In this document: piece after piece, positions 1 to 11,300 of the stretch
How positions within the stretch are numbered: the stretch's first letter is position 1
How the letters are laid out: each line of letters opens with the position of its first letter
NCBI GenBank assembly: GCA_036924285.1
Contig: JAYKYS010000014.1
Coordinates: 6,386,001-6,450,000, forward strand
Origin: Asterella californica
Lineage: Eukaryota; Streptophyta; Marchantiopsida; Marchantiales; Aytoniaceae
Direction of reading: 5' to 3'
DNA: 64,000 nucleotides
Translations under genes and position numbers: made by a program
Notes under the pieces: generated by a model
Told to the model about the DNA's origin: nothing
The model's input: only the letters and a program-made list of their open reading frames with translations
Database searches by the model: none

Positions 1-1250
1 AAAAGTTTAACAATTATGAGAATAAGAATAATAAGTTTAATCATTGATATCAATGATCAGTTGTATCATAGTAGGAGAACTGAGCCATTTCAGAATACGA
101 GAATTGAGTTGTTTCAAAGTACATCGAAACCTAGACTACTACCTATTCTACAACAATGGAAAACATAGTGGTGTGGGAGCATTATCTTATCAAAACAGCA
201 TACACGAGAAAGAATTACAAGCATTATCCTACCAGAACAACATACACGAGAAATTATCTCTGACATTGTCAATGTTAAAACTCTACCTATGCTTTCAGTC
301 ATCACCTTTGACGTTAATATTTTCTTACTTCCAGTCAAAATTATCCAGCACTTGCTCCTTTGTCTATTTCCTTCCTCTGCGATCATTATCAAGATTGAGG
401 CGATGACAAAAAGCGTGGAGACATGAGTTCACACAGTAAATCATCCATCTCCATTGCGACCATTGTCAAGATTGAAGCACTACTAGAAAGCATGGGGATA
501 AGAGCTCAGAAGATCAAAATCATCTAGTGCTTTCTATTTCGTCCATCTCTCTTATGACCATTATCAATAATAAAGCGATGGTAGAAAATATGGAGGATCG
601 TTACGTATCAAAAGCCTCAATCCGTTGTCTTATCGTGGATCGATCTCACGGTGAAAATGAGAAAGAGTAAATATTACTTTACTTGCACTTGCTCAGAATT
701 TGGACCTGACAACACCATTGGATAAAGCTCACTTAGTAAAATTGCTTCTTGATTGAGGTTAACGGAGCTACATGGAAGGAGTTACGGAGGTTCAAAGATT
801 TAAGGTTTTGGTTGTCACAGATGCTGATAAGCATTCGACGATGTAGCAAATAGAAGGCTGACATGATAAATGTATGACTGATGAGAAAATGACACGTGTT
901 AAAATTTTGCTGATGTGGTATATTGTGATGACGTGACGGAGGACGTTGTGATGTGTCAAAAACTTTGCTGATTTGACTAAGTTGGTGATGAGGCGAAGAG
1001 AATTTAGGGTTAAGATGGCAAGCTACATGCAAGACATTTATCTTTGCATGCCTGCCACTTGGATTCTTCAGGTTGCAACACATGTATCTAAGCAAAGTGT
1101 TGCCGAGAAGTATAAAAGACGAGCATATGAGAGCAGAGGGGGCTGTTTTTTGGTTCAAACGTCAAAAGACTGTACAATTTATGTCGTAATTTTTAGAACG
1201 AGAAGTTTAGGTTGGGTGTGGATCGGTTTGGGTGAGTTGGGTTGAGGTTG
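1..1250. other. Outer arm sequence with no recognised gene
   Basis: AT-rich arm DNA. Short open frames occur on both strands and recur in the right arm, but they overlap each other, resemble no family I know and have no start or splice context. The right-arm counterpart (54478-55557, plus about 53000-53100) is equally uninformative. Confidence 0.5.
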
Positions 1251-1261
1251 GCAAAGTTGGT

Positions 1262-2236
1262 GGTAATCTATTTTCGTCCAAAAGTAGATCCCCGTAATTT
1301 TTATGAAAGGAAAGAGATCAGACGTCTTTCGAAGATCGGACATTCTTAACGTTGGGTAGGAATGTCCGTTTGAGACAATTTTTATCTTGTTGGAAAGCTC
1401 TTGACGAGTGCTATCACACAAGACAATTTTTGCTGTGCATTTGTATAGTTGAGTGGAGGTTTTGAGAAAGTGAATAAGATAGAGTCCGTGAAAGTAGGAA
1501 TTCAATTCTTGTAGTATAATCGACATGGCAGTTAGTTACAGAAATGAAGGTGAAGATGGAATCAACTCACAAGAAATTTGACAAAAAATATAGAGAAACA
1601 AAAGAAATGAATCAGCTTTATCATTCTCTTCTTGCAGTGCGGTGTGGTACGGACGAAGGTGGAGATAGATGTGATGCTACGATGTTGTATTGTATGATAC
1701 GTGAAGTGTGTCTAGGCATACACTGGATATCTGGCTGTGAGAAAGGCTCACGTGAAAGAAAAAAATGGACCGTGAAACCTCATTACGAATCAATTTTTTA
1801 TTCACAAATTTTTTCTTGTCTTAGTACACACAAGATTTACGAACAAATTTCAGAGTTCGTGGTGTCATTAAACTCTTCTAAACTAAACTTTTCTCAGCCG
1901 GTCAAAAAGTACTAAGAAAAATCTTCAAAATGATACCCAAAATCTCCCAAACGAACCTTCCTGGAACAAGTTATGCCTTCCCAAATATAGTCAATTCTCA
2001 CTCAGCCGAAACTTTACAGAAAACTACTTTCACCGAAGATAGATCATTGTGAGTTTCCAAAGTTTATCCAAAATCTGATCTAAGAAGCCCAGTAGATAGT
2101 ACTTGGTAAGAGATTTACAACGCCATCAAAATCGTCAAAACGGACACTCCTACACCGCGCTACAACCTTTCGAAGTTGACACTCCTCTCAATATGAAAAT
2201 GTTGTGATAATCTACTTTCGTGAGAAAGTAGATCCC
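1262..2236. repeat. Foldback-like element with degenerate inverted ends (left arm)
   Basis: The two ends resemble each other in inverted orientation. One end carries an aaaagtagatccccg motif followed by a tgtccgttt motif and a gagtgctatc-like motif. The other end has the same order reading inward from 2236. The 2236 end also has a small hairpin, atctactttc (2210-2219) against gaaagtagat (2224-2233). The interior holds a 123-codon open frame (1544-1915) of unknown nature. The mirrored copy is at about 51962-52920. A non-autonomous foldback or MULE-type element is possible; no target duplication was identified. Confidence 0.4.
1544..1915 (+). CDS. Unrecognised 123-codon open frame inside the foldback-like element
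   Basis: Basic, lysine-rich start (MKVKMESTHKKFDKKYRETK) and a cysteine-containing middle. The right-arm copy (52324-52650, minus) shares about the first 95 residues, then diverges near its end. No domain recognised. The shared sequence reflects a recent duplication, so conservation alone does not show that it is coding. Confidence 0.15.
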   Translation: MKVKMESTHKKFDKKYRETKEMNQLYHSLLAVRCGTDEGGDRCDATMLYCMIREVCLGIHWISGCEKGSRERKKWTVKPHYESIFYSQIFSCLSTHKIYEQISEFVVSLNSSKLNFSQPVKKY

Positions 2237-2239
2237 CGC

Positions 2240-3190
2240 AACTTTTTCTCCAAATGAACCAAAAAACTGAAAAATTTGACAAATGATAACACTTCCAAGA
2301 AGAACCAGACAAAATCTATAAGCAAAACGTAAATTAAAAAGCAAATATAATGATGATCGATTGCTATACATAATTCATGAATTAATCCACACATGAGGTG
2401 AATATCTAGATAGGTATTCAAGCAATATTCACCTCCTTCATCTTTCGATGGAGGAGGTAAATATGCAGGATTTTAATTTATTATCTATTTTTTTTACAAA
2501 AAAATTAAATAATAAACTAAACTACCATTAAATTAATATATTAATAATGATAAGTTTCTAAACTTTTACATTAGAAGCTCAGGCCTTATGGTTTATATCT
2601 TGATATGTGTTTCCAAGCATGTGCTAACAGTTAATATTTATAAAATATTTTAATTATTTATATTCACTTAATATATGATTTTCACTTAACACTTATATAT
2701 TTCTCCGATAATAACAAACAAGCAAAAGTTCCTAGAAGTCATCGAAGCATGCATATTATTTATTTTCATCTGACGTTAATAGGCTATCCTAGTGTATAAT
2801 TCCTCGTGCTTGATACTGGTATAGAAACATTGGCTTCCATTATCTAACTTGCGACGGTTTCTATTCGACCAATCTGGTACTACATCAGTGGTCGAATACA
2901 TCTGACTATGACAAATGACTACCGGCGGAGAATCGTGACGCATAATCTGAACGTAAAACTACAATGCACAAAAGAATAAAATGATTCTTAATTAAATATC
3001 AGTTTATAATTAAACGCTTCTAAAAGTTTAGTTATCATAATTGCAACATGTGGTAGTACCTCTAAATATCATTATAATTCTAAATATATAATATTAAAGA
3101 TATGTTAGACTATATATGCTCAAACATTTAATGTATGAAGTCTCACATTTGACTCCCATCACAAAGTGATTGGTTTTACAAACAATAGCA
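2240..3190. other. AT-rich arm sequence, no gene seen
   Basis: Contains the motif pair ttcacctcc...ggaggaggt (about 2427-2460) followed by a run rich in taatttattatct. Similar motif pairs recur near 16640-16680, 16790-16860, 18085-18170, 26725-26790 and 51770-51855, suggesting a dispersed short repeat or LTR edge. Otherwise nothing supported. Confidence 0.4.
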
Positions 3191-3192
3191 AG

Positions 3193-3468
3193 TCAGGGGT
3201 GTGATAAAGTCATACATAATAAAGAGTGTGTGATCAAGCTCAAGAAACTTATTGAAAATGTGATAAAACAAATTTCTGATCTGATAAGTCTTCCCATATG
3301 AAAGTCAAGTTTTATAGTATCTCCCTTAGTCCTGGACCGCATCACCAGTTTCGCACATGTATATTCCATCCATTTCGGAGCCTGGGAGGAGTCCGATGCT
3401 TCTTTAATGGAGGACCAAGCCTCGGATTTTTCGTATTTTCGTTCCAAGTTGAAATGGGTCCCTCGCAT
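3193..3468 (-). CDS. Unrecognised 91-codon open frame, duplicated in both arms
   Basis: Minus-strand frame beginning MRGTHFNLERKYEKSEAW. The partner at 50842-51117 (plus) differs at only a few residues, such as WSS/WTS and GDT/GDI. The C-terminal third is hydrophobic. No family recognised. It lies downstream of the VSR tail exon in the same orientation. It could be chance. Confidence 0.15.
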   Translation of the reverse strand: MRGTHFNLERKYEKSEAWSSIKEASDSSQAPKWMEYTCAKLVMRSRTKGDTIKLDFHMGRLIRSEICFITFSISFLSLITHSLLCMTLSHP

Positions 3469-3938
3469 CTCGTACTCCCATTTTATCGGATCTCTTTCAA
3501 GTTTATCTGTTCATCGTCTTTTCATTCATCTTGTCATGTCAAGGTTAGGACATAGTCGACACGTAAGACTCAGATGTGCGCGAGCATCTGAGTAGCTCGG
3601 AGGTGAACTGAGGTTGGAAGGAGTGGGCAAGAGATCAGCAGAACGCAGCGTGTGAGTGCAGCGAGGACAAATAACTACAAAGGAGTTCTCTTATTAGCTC
3701 GTGATGTTCATCGTCAGAATGAAAACAATCAAAGATATCTGCCTCACTATCCGAGCTTCCATCGAGTAATGTTCAAGGACAATTCTTCATGCTTGCAGTC
3801 TTAATGTTCCCTAAACTTCCATGCTTCTGTTTCTAATCAGTCGTCTTTGTGAACACTCGAACCTCCATACTATTAATTGGGAACCTTTCATGTCAACACG
3901 CTCACGCTCGTAAGGAAGCATGACCTAGGCAATTTAAA

Positions 3939-4169
3939 TTGCCTATTTCCAGCATACACGTTAGAAACTCTAGCTGGCAACTATGGACTGACATGGCCTT
4001 TGACCAGATGATTGGAAGAAAGATCGGTTGCCAATCAAAAGTGCGATCAAAAGAAGAATGGTGTCTTATCGAGCTCTATCGTACTAGAGAACTGATCAAG
4101 CAAATACTTGAGATTTACATACAACGTGGATTTGACGACGGTCGCTGTGAATCGCGTAAAACAGAATAA
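3939..4169 (+). CDS. Unrecognised 76-codon open frame, duplicated in both arms
   Basis: Frame beginning MPISSIHVRNSSWQLWTDMA and ending in a charged tail. The right-arm partner is 50223-50453 (minus) with several substitutions, most changing residues. No domain recognised and no start context chosen beyond the first ATG. Confidence 0.15.
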   Translation: MPISSIHVRNSSWQLWTDMAFDQMIGRKIGCQSKVRSKEEWCLIELYRTRELIKQILEIYIQRGFDDGRCESRKTE

Positions 4170-4605
4170 ACTGCTGGAGTCAACGATTCATCCTCTGTCA
4201 CGATATGACGGAATGCTTGGTAAGGACCACCCGGTCAACGTATGCCATCACTCCCCTTATATGCAATGAGCTTATCTTTTCCCAGCACATCCCTTGGATA
4301 CGGATACGCTCTATGTGATCCGATCCCCGGTTCTCCAGTCGTCTCCCAGTCCAACACTGCCGTTGCCAACCGGTCATGCCAGACTAATCAGCAGAAAGTC
4401 CGAGCCGGTTGGACCGAGGGAAAAAACACGGGGTGAGTCCAAGCAGCTGGTCGCCCAGGCCTATCTATCGCTGCATGACACCTCTCATGTGTGAGGAATC
4501 AAGCAGACCATTCATTCCTCAGAGGAGAGGCAGAGGGAGGAAAGACGGAGAACAGAGCAGAGCAAAGAAGAGCAGCACGAACAAGACACATCAAAGACTA
4601 CGAAG

Positions 4606-4830
4606 ATGGGACAGAATTGTGCGTTAATTTTTGTAGATACGGGTCTTGAGTCAACTGCGCAACTGGAACTTTCTCCCGATTTGAATTTCGTCTTGGAGAT
4701 GGACGAAATTCAGCGAAGTGCTTATGACTCCATTCGTCCACCAACCGTCCGCAAAATTCCTGAAAACTATGTAACAGACAAATGGATGAATGGCTCGATC
4801 ATTTTCTACATGTACAGCTATAAGGATTAG
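4606..4830 (+). CDS. Unrecognised 74-codon open frame (left arm only)
   Basis: Acidic frame starting MGQNCALIFVDTGLESTAQL. The right-arm counterpart (about 49510-49725) does not keep the frame open. It overlaps no recognised gene. No family assignment; probably not a gene, or a decayed one. Confidence 0.15.
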   Translation: MGQNCALIFVDTGLESTAQLELSPDLNFVLEMDEIQRSAYDSIRPPTVRKIPENYVTDKWMNGSIIFYMYSYKD

Positions 4831-4999
4831 GTGTTTTCGGAATCTTCATGTCCTGGACAAAGTACATGTCACATAGTTTTCAGGAGAGAGCATGAACCTA
4901 GATCAAAAGAAATAACGAGTTCTGAAAATGAGTCATCTTCGTAGATATCGAAGTTGTGACCAAGGTCAATTTTTAAATCCTTCAATTACATTCGATTGA

Positions 5000-5188
5000 T
5001 TAAATTTCTGATCCGTCATGATAAGAAACTTTAACTTCAGTATGAGTGACTAGAGGCATGTACTGGATCATAATTGAGAAGATTTCCAAGTCCATGCATG
5101 ACCTAAGTCTATACTTGTAGATCATATAAGCAACTCCGGTGACTAACCAACCAGATAAAATGACGAATGTTATGAGACCGTCCCTCAC
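5000..5188 (-). pseudogene. Vacuolar-sorting receptor, transmembrane and cytosolic-tail exon (left arm)
   Basis: VSR/BP-80 proteins are type I membrane receptors that carry soluble cargo to the plant vacuole. Their C-terminus is a membrane span, then a YKYRxRSYMDSEIRAIM-like segment and a YMPL sorting motif. This 62-residue stretch has the same order: a hydrophobic span, YKYRLRSCMDLEIFSIM, QYMPL and a short tail ending at a stop. The YxxPhi motif that binds adaptor mu subunits is preserved (YMPL). The frame is open here, but the upstream EGF exon is broken (6340-6730), so the gene as a whole is a relic. The right-arm equivalent is 49140-49325. Confidence 0.8.
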
Positions 5189-5283
5189 GTGGATGTGCCA
5201 ACAACAATGCGAGATCCTGGTAGTGCAGCGGACCTACACACTCTTCGTCACGGCACGCAGTTCCACACAGCGATGGGCTGACC

Positions 5284-5291
5284 TCTGAAAC
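5284..5291. other. Uninterrupted target site of the MULE
   Basis: The left arm reads tctgaaac here, the reverse complement of gtttcaga. In the right arm this octamer flanks the 8.9 kb element on both sides (gtttcgga at 40120-40127 and gtttcaga at 49038-49045). The left arm therefore shows the pre-insertion state, with one copy and no element footprint. Confidence 0.85.
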
Positions 5292-6040
5292 CTACCCCAA
5301 CATACATGCTATACATACAGGCTTTATTTTGCACGTTGCAAGGTGTAACGAGGATAAACAGATTTAGTTATAAACTTATAAATTTAGTCAATTAAATAGT
5401 AAAACTTTTTAGTTTGTCTCACTGTATTGTTAAACTCTTTCGATCGTTTTGTATTAATGTTTTCTCAATCACTATAGCCTCACCGCAACCGCCAGTCACA
5501 TAGTTAATTTTGTTTCAGTTATCACGCTTGTCCTCTTGTGGTCTCATCTTGCCCAGGGCATTTGGGATGCAGCCTCAAGCTACACTCACATGGCCTTTCA
5601 GAGTGAGTCACCACCCTTTTCAGAGTGCGTCACCACCCTGTGCTGAGAATAGTAAGAATCATCCGTTGCATCTTTCAGAACTGCTAGCGCTATCATTCAT
5701 ATAACGCGAGAAAAGCTGAGAGAAGAAGCTGCTGCGGATGAACGTGATGCTAGTGTAATGTGATGATGTGTGAACATCATGCGAGCTCTGGGCGGCTGTT
5801 GTATGGCCATGACCGAGGGAGAACGATTGCCGGCTACTCGTTGGAAAGACTTGAATCTTGCAGAGCAACGAGTCAGGCATTCTGCCATTTCAAACGTAGC
5901 ATCCCAAAAATCAGTCAAGCAAGGACGACTTGAGTGGGAATCAGCCCGAAGACCAGCTTTGGCTAGCACGACCACGAGGACAAGAAAGTTAAGCCAGTCT
6001 ATCAGTCGATCAGTCAATTACCAGCGGTGGTTATACATTT
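5292..6040. other. Probable VSR intron sequence, left arm
   Basis: Lies between the VSR tail exon and the EGF exon on the minus strand. No recognised coding. Includes short frames in opposite strands that shadow each other. The right-arm counterpart is about 39360-40119. Confidence 0.4.
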
Positions 6041-6069
6041 GAATGTGCAATTAGGATAATTGCACATTC
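6041..6069. repeat. Short perfect hairpin, 13-nt arms, 3-nt loop
   Basis: gaatgtgcaatta, gga, taattgcacattc. It is also present in the right arm (about 39332-39360), so it predates the duplication. Next to it, up to about 6145, is a short tandem repeat of a gcgactggtctac-type unit. Confidence 0.85.
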
Positions 6070-6339
6070 ATGCGACTGGTCTACCTCGCAGTGCAATTCA
6101 TGCGACTGGTCTACTTCACTGCGAGGTCTACTTCACTGCGAGAAAAAGCCATAGCACCATCTAAAACAAGCTCCAGTGACTTGAGACTGGGCCGAGTGTT
6201 CTTCAGACTGGAAGTCATGATGAGTAGCTGGATCTCATGTAGCACGAAGAAGTTACATTTACGTGGAATGGATAGTCAGAAGAAGGTCGAGTCTGGGTCA
6301 GACGGGTCCAGGTTCAACTCTCTCTCCGACGCCAGAATT

Positions 6340-6730
6340 ACATAGTTATCATCGATGCTGCTGTTCTTGCTGATGCACGTATCATGCGACTTGATGTAAA
6401 GGAGATCGTCCTGGCATTGAAAATCATATAATCCGTAAGTGTCCATACAGATGCACTCCGTACACTACACTGAAACCAGTTTCTCCTTGCACTCGCTGAT
6501 CTGGTCGCATTGCTCCACACCATCTCCTCTAAATCCGGGACGGCACTTGCATACAGTGAGCTCAGATATTGTTCAGTATCTAAGCCGTTGAGAATTGGAG
6601 ATCATTTCGATCACCCTTACATTGTTCAAGGGCAGTAGACTCTCACTGCTGTGTCCTGTCACTCCGAAACCGAACGCACTGAACACTAGACATACCGGAG
6701 CTCTAAAACTATCCATGCATGATCTCTTCA
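6340..6730 (-). pseudogene. Vacuolar-sorting receptor EGF-like exon(s), left arm
   Basis: Minus-strand reading gives, in order: a fragment like the VSR stretch DTFRGRVC (here DSFRAPVC), a degraded VQGVRF segment, then [22 protein letters not shown], and CMDTYGLYDFQC leading to DLLYIKSHDTCIS. This is the cysteine layout of the last EGF-like/calcium-binding EGF repeats of VSRs, just before the membrane span. An in-frame TAG sits between ECKEKLVSV and CTEC where VSRs carry a cysteine, and the first repeat is out of frame. The same TAG is in the right arm, so the lesion predates the duplication. VSR N-terminal parts (PA domain, central domain) were not found. Confidence 0.8.
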
Positions 6731-7214
6731 AAACCTGCACCAATGACTTTCAGCTTATATTTTATCCAGCTCATTCAGATATTGCCTTTGCAGTTGGCAA
6801 TGTACCGAAATCTTCTCGGCTGCCTTTGTCCTAACCCTATGCATCTTGCTTCGGATTCATCTGCCTCAAGGTCATCCATGCACTTTTGATCGATCCGCAA
6901 GTGATATCAGATATTTGATTACCCAATCGTTTGGATCGATTCTCCACACTACGTAAATGTTTTCTATTTCCAGTATCTCCATCCCATCCGTAAACTCTTA
7001 GATATTTCTCTAGGAGAGAGTTTGATGTTCTGAGGAACATCTGTTGAACTTAAAAGATGATTTTTTCTTATTTTTGCTTCTCTATGACAAATCCTGATCT
7101 TATCCATCCATTCCGGACGATGGTTGTTTTCCATCTGCTGTTTCTGCTTGGGACTAACAACTGCACGCTTGTCAACTGTGCTCAGTGATTTGTCTCTTAT
7201 CGGTAAGTTCTTTT

Positions 7215-7709
7215 CTAACTTGCTCCTCTTCTCTGTATTTCTTCTGCGTCTGTCAGCGACTCTTTTTTTTTCACCTGGTCGATCATGTTCTTCTGCGTCT
7301 GTATTTCTTCTGCGTCTGTCAACGACTCTTTCTTTTTCACCTGGTCGATCATGTTGTAGCACCCTCTTTCTGCAGTAAACATCTTTCCTCGACCTGTCTC
7401 ATTCATCTCTTCTGATGCCGACAACTTGCACTGGTCTCGACCCGTCTCAATATCCTGATCCTTGTTGAATACTCCTTTCTGGATTTCATCCTCATTCCTC
7501 TCCTTGCTTTCGAGCTCACGAATCTGTTTGCGACTCAAATCTTGTTTCTTTCCTTTGACCTGCACCTTGCTTTGTACTTCCCCTTCGATGAAACGCTCAT
7601 AAAGTGCATAAAAATGAACTAATGTCCAAAAAATTATCTCATCCATGATGTTTCCGACTTCTACTTTGTCTCCAGTCGCAACATGCTTCTCCGTGTGAAT
7701 ATGTGCCAT
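7215..7709 (-). CDS. Unrecognised charged 164-residue protein (left-arm copy)
   Basis: Starts MAHIHTEKHVATGDKVEVGN, followed by a hydrophobic/aromatic patch (about residues 22-41), then a highly charged, probably coiled-coil region rich in K, E and D. A 22-residue repeat containing MIDQVKKKESLTDAEEIQ occurs twice here and once in the right arm (37812-38291). The two copies otherwise align with few changes up to about residue 125. No domain recognised. It lies upstream of the VSR EGF exon in the same orientation, so it could be a separate gene or insertion. Coding status is unproven. Confidence 0.35.
   Translation of the reverse strand: MAHIHTEKHVATGDKVEVGNIMDEIIFWTLVHFYALYERFIEGEVQSKVQVKGKKQDLSRKQIRELESKERNEDEIQKGVFNKDQDIETGRDQCKLSASEEMNETGRGKMFTAERGCYNMIDQVKKKESLTDAEEIQTQKNMIDQVKKKESLTDAEEIQRRGAS
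7233..7354. repeat. Two-copy tandem repeat of about 66 bp (single in right arm)
   Basis: The stretch containing tgtatttcttctgcgtctgt followed by a tcacctggtcgatcatgtt segment is present twice in tandem. The right arm has one copy. The period is a multiple of three inside the 7215-7709 frame, so it only lengthens that protein. Confidence 0.8.
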
Positions 7710-8111
7710 CTTCTCTCGGTCTGCAAATCGCCGATCTCTCTTATTTGCTTCTCACAATCTTCCAACTCCCTTACTCTCTCAGACACTAAATACTGTCATT
7801 CACTTGTCGGCAAGTTCACCGTCTACAAATCTCTTATCTGTCTCTCTTTTATTGCTTCGCACGATCTCCCAACTCCCTTCCTCTCTCTGAATTATTCACA
7901 GAACTCTGTACAACAAGATACTATCCGTCAACAAGATACTATCTTTCAAGTTCTCTCTCGCGCTTCTGAGTCTCAAAGTCTTCGCAGTCTTCTCCAAACC
8001 GTCAATCAATCAGAACCAGCAAACCGTCAATCAATCAGAACTAGATATGACCCAATACTCTCTCTCACGTTACGAGGAGTCAAGTCCTCGAACTAATATC
8101 GTAACTTCACT

Positions 8112-8207
8112 TGGATGTTCACCACTCTCTCACTCAATCTCTCACCATTCAATGTTGATAGCTGGATGTTCACCACTCTCTCACTCAATCTCTCACCATT
8201 CAATGTT
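8112..8207. repeat. Two-copy tandem repeat of about 51 bp (single in right arm)
   Basis: tggatgttcaccactctctc followed by a ctcaccattcaatgtt segment is doubled here and single near 37360-37400 in the right arm. Just downstream (8285-8345) a 28-bp unit with ctaccttccgatctaacg is doubled in both arms. Confidence 0.8.
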
Positions 8208-8349
8208 CGCTTTCAACGCTTCTTTCTCGAAGAGAAAATACTAAAGCTGAAAAGCACGTAAAACTCTCTAATCGAAAGAGTAATTTGTAGTGTTTTTTCT
8301 ACCTTCCGATCTAACGAAGTGTTCTTTCTACCTTCCGATCTAACGGACT

Positions 8350-11300
8350 CTTGTATAACGGATTAATGCAAAGTTCAAAACTGCGGAACCAGTTATGTAT
8401 TTTCAAAACTTCACTTGACCATTACGGGAGGGCTAAAGCATCCGCGGATCATTCAAGTTTTACAGATCTTCAAACGGCCAGCGAGCGGACTGGAGCGACA
8501 GTGGAGCCGCTAGACGAGGTTACCTTCGTCATCTCCTTTCTTCATTTACTAGTCCTTGTGGCTGTATGGGGGAGCTGTTTGGAGAATCCACAAACTGTCT
8601 TAAGATGAGTAGTCGGCACTGAAAATGTCCGCGAGTGGTATGGTGCAGACTCGATGCATGCCAATCACTTATACAGGCAGTGAGGTGGGGAAGGTCCAGA
8701 GTGGAAGTAATCCTGGTGTGTAAGAGATTGCCATGAATTGGGGGAGTGGAGGACGAGCTGGTGGAGAGCTTAAAGAGGCGGAAACCGTGGGACGATGCTA
8801 GTGAGCATAAGAGGTAGCGAGCGATGGATGCAAGCGCGCTTTCAGAAGGGTAGAAAAGTGATTAGAAAGGTTATGGGAATCTTTTTGGAGATCAAAATTG
8901 TAGCTGGAGCTGGGGAATGTTACGCCGTTGCATAGGTTACAAGCAGGGTAGACAGAGACATGGCAAATTCGTTGGGGAAGGTGTTGAGAAGTGATTGTAC
9001 GGGCGACTGTTGGTTCTCCACAGTGATCCTCCACACGTATACATTCTTTTTGTATGTCAGATAGTTCGGGAGTAAATCTGCAGACCTCATTTGGAATGGC
9101 CAGGTCGATTCAACTTTCAGGTTAGCACTTCTTTTCTGCGGCTTTCAGCTGTTTTGTTTTTTCGATTGTTTAATACACTTTTCTGGTTTCACACTTCGAT
9201 TGTACCCCGATCGTGAGATCATCTGAGCTTCGCCCTTTGGTGCAGTTCTTTTTATGTTGGTCAGACAAAGCTTCATCGTTTCTTGCACAGTATCCTGGGG
9301 AGAAGGAACGGTGCTTTCAAGTGTAGGTGAACCCCTCCTGCAGGACGAAAACTCCGGTTTTAAAATTGGTTCGAGCTGTTGCAATCTGCAGAAGCAAGTT
9401 AGAAAAATTATGCATTTAGCATCGCTTAGTTCCTACTTTTAATAGTTTAGAAACCTGAGGACGCTCTTCGTGGCCTGTAGTCGTTACATCTCAGGGAATA
9501 TGCAGATGATACTAAACAGACATCACAACTGAGTGCTGTCCCTTTGAGTGCCTGGAGGCTCGGGGGCAGGTCCCTGGGGTCCAACCGTAGATTACAGGTC
9601 AGCAGTTTAGGGACTGGCCAAATTTGTTCGAAGAATACTTTATACCATAGTGCCCTCCATGTGTGCCTTTGTAACAGTTACATTTCCTGAACCAGAATGG
9701 TGGATTTGGATGAAACAAGTGAGAGGACTGGTTAAATCTAGCTCGATAGTTCATCATAGTGGTGGCCAAGCCTGCTTAAGATCTTCATAGATGACCACAA
9801 GTTTTCCTTTTCTCGCTTTTCCTTGTGTCTTGCCTTTCATTGAATACTTGACACCTCCACTCAGGTTCTGAAGTCAGTGTGAATTGGCTGTTCAAGGTTC
9901 AGGCACGAGCCATACTTCCCCTGTTTACCGTGGGGCTGTCGAGAAAGAAGGGTTGGTTTTGCGTGGCGGAATAACGGTACGGTTGACTGCCTGGATTGTT
10001 GTGCAGGGTCTACGGATTGTGGTGGTTCCCGGATCTTATTACAGCCTCTCTTCGCCACATTTGAAATTAAGGATACTGTCTGTCTAGCGCGTACCGTCAA
10101 TGGCTTCTCCTCCCACTCAGTTCGAGCTGTGTCTCTCATCAGCAGCCCTAAGTGGCAGAAACGGTGCAACTCTTAAACATGTATGGTGATGCGGGCCTGC
10201 ACAACTCTCACATCATGATCTGCTAGTTACTGTCAGTCGTTTCTGCCGTGAAATTTTTCGCTGAATAAGGTTTCGTGTCGATGCATATTCTTGCTCATCA
10301 TGCCGTCTTTTATGCTGAGGTTTCTCGTGACTGTATCTTGTAGCGTTCAACAGTATCATTTTTTGCGTAATGCATACACACACCATCTAGTGATAGAAGT
10401 CACGTGAGTCTACGTTACAAACTTAGGGGAGTCGGATTCTGCTAGACGAAGTTCTTATTGAAACAGAGAGGTTACCCTCTGTGTACTATCGGGCGGGCGT
10501 TCACTCTTCTTCTTCTCCGTGTAGCCTGCTGGTTCCTGTCGGAGTTTTACAAAAGGATACTTCTTGGAGGATTGTACATCCAGCTCTGCGCTGGAACGAA
10601 ACCCTCGAAAGGCAAATACGAGGTCGGAAGTATGCGTTCGCTGTCAGTCGCCAAATGAAGCTCCGCCGTCAGGCAGCGCTGCAGCCTTAGTGACTCCTGC
10701 AACTCTTTGGGAGGTAAGGGAAGTGGTAAATCTAGGGATGACTCTTAGTGCATTTGATTAGTAACAAACACGAGTCATGAATTCGGCTTTTAATCACTGC
10801 CCACTAAGACAGTAAGTTGATTATGATCACCCTAAACGCGTTTGGACGTGGAATTTTCTCCAGATCGTCCTGTCAGCTTAACGAAACCGCTTCTGGTGAC
10901 TCCTGCAACTACTTGGACATAGCAATAACACAGGATAAACATAGCTTGCACACTTCTGTCTTCGATAAAAGAACCCAACCACCTTTTCATAGCACTAAAT
11001 TAGAACTCTTTACCGCACTTCAATCTAACATCTCTATGCTTGCGAAATTAGGTACCATTAACTGCGAGTTACATAGGATCAACAGTAACACCATTGATAA
11101 GGCGAGATTTCCTTGGAGCTTCCTGTTGCTTTCTCTTCTGTTAGGGATAAGAACACCTGGTTAAAAATGTTACGCATTGTACTAGGACATGGATAGTTCG
11201 ACAAGGGTACATTAAACGGTGTCGTGCGCTAGGTTTGTGCAAAAGCATCAGACAGACGTAAAACATCTTGCACACCACATCTGAACTAGTTAGTCTGATA

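Noticed and set aside
3298..3595. Plus-strand ORFs antisense to the 3193-3468 frame
   Set aside because: Mutual shadows on opposite strands; neither shows a domain or composition bias that would decide between them.
5697..6017. Minus-strand ORF starting MTDRLIDWLNFLVLVVVLAK, looking like a signal peptide with a Cys-containing mature part
   Set aside because: It lies in probable VSR intron sequence, its right-arm partner (39383-39616) diverges after a frameshift, and there is no family match; a hydrophobic start alone is weak evidence.
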